Of a stretch of 46,714 nucleotides of DNA, positions 46,670 to 46,714 are shown in pieces (the stretch's first letter is position 1; every line of letters starts with the position of its first letter). The notes beneath the pieces are model-generated. The model worked only from the letters and a program-made list of their open reading frames with translations, was not told the DNA's origin and did no database searches. This DNA comes from Bacillota bacterium. Lineage in GTDB: Bacteria; Bacillota; Clostridia; Christensenellales; Aristaeellaceae. Where the stretch lies: positions 1 to 46,714 of the forward strand of contig JAEYPB010000073.1 of assembly GCA_023411175.1 (NCBI GenBank), read 5' to 3'. Made by a program: the position numbers and the translations under genes.

Positions 46670-46714
46670 CCTTCTTGGTGGACAAGTGCCGGGCGCGCCC
46701 AGGGCAGCACCCTT

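Overview
The window looks like a GC-rich chromosome of an anaerobic Gram-positive bacterium of the class Clostridia. Supporting signs are strong AGGAGG-type ribosome binding sites, tRNAs with encoded CCA ends, a YesM/YesN sugar-response pair, BceRS-BceAB-type signalling, and an enzyme set typical of anaerobes (two flavodiiron proteins, superoxide reductase, RIC/hemerythrin, FeoAAB). The genus cannot be set from the sequence alone.

Layout. 1-4503: the N-terminal part of a sugar-type ABC solute-binding protein, divergent from a yesMN-like two-component pair. 4862-5065: two tRNA-Ser genes (UGA, GCU). 5043-15598: a 10.5-kb integrated element in the 3' end of tRNA-Ser(GCU), bounded by a 24-bp direct repeat. 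It carries an integrase, an excisionase-like protein, a 1.7-kb non-coding stretch with a large 26-bp tandem array, a terminase-small-subunit-like HTH protein, a second tyrosine recombinase, twin microproteins, a restriction-modification pair and an orphan HicB. I see no replicase, relaxase or structural gene in it, so it resembles a minimal satellite or genomic island that may depend on a helper.

15930-20895: a PII-like protein coupled to a CPA2 antiporter, a frameshifted phage terminase relic, then an FNR-like regulator followed by RIC, ferredoxin and flavodiiron protein genes behind a well-placed FNR box. 20969-28840: small stress and housekeeping genes (ferritin-like, a 58-residue Cys-rich protein, Ohr, GNAT, FosX, PNPOx-like, esterase, nitroreductase, NUDIX, twin 53-residue membrane proteins). 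28935-32398: a heterodimeric ABC exporter. 32931-36013: superoxide reductase and a large flavodiiron/rubredoxin/NADH-reductase fusion. 36907-40064: feoA-feoA-feoB plus a Cys-rich partner, with palindromic operators. 40306-44877: a BceRS-BceAB-like module. 44989-46617: a polysaccharide deacetylase and an EamA transporter.

The genes from about 17.9 to 40 kb together form a defence and iron economy for an anaerobe: NO/O2 sensing and Fe-S repair, O2/NO and superoxide reduction, peroxide removal, and Fe(II) import.

The most unusual signals are non-coding. One is a multi-hairpin repeat present in three diverged copies (21981-22211, 40077-40304, 32627-32929), whose stems change in a compensatory way while stem lengths and loops stay fixed. 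The other is the regular 26-bp palindromic array at 8098-8450 inside the integrated element.
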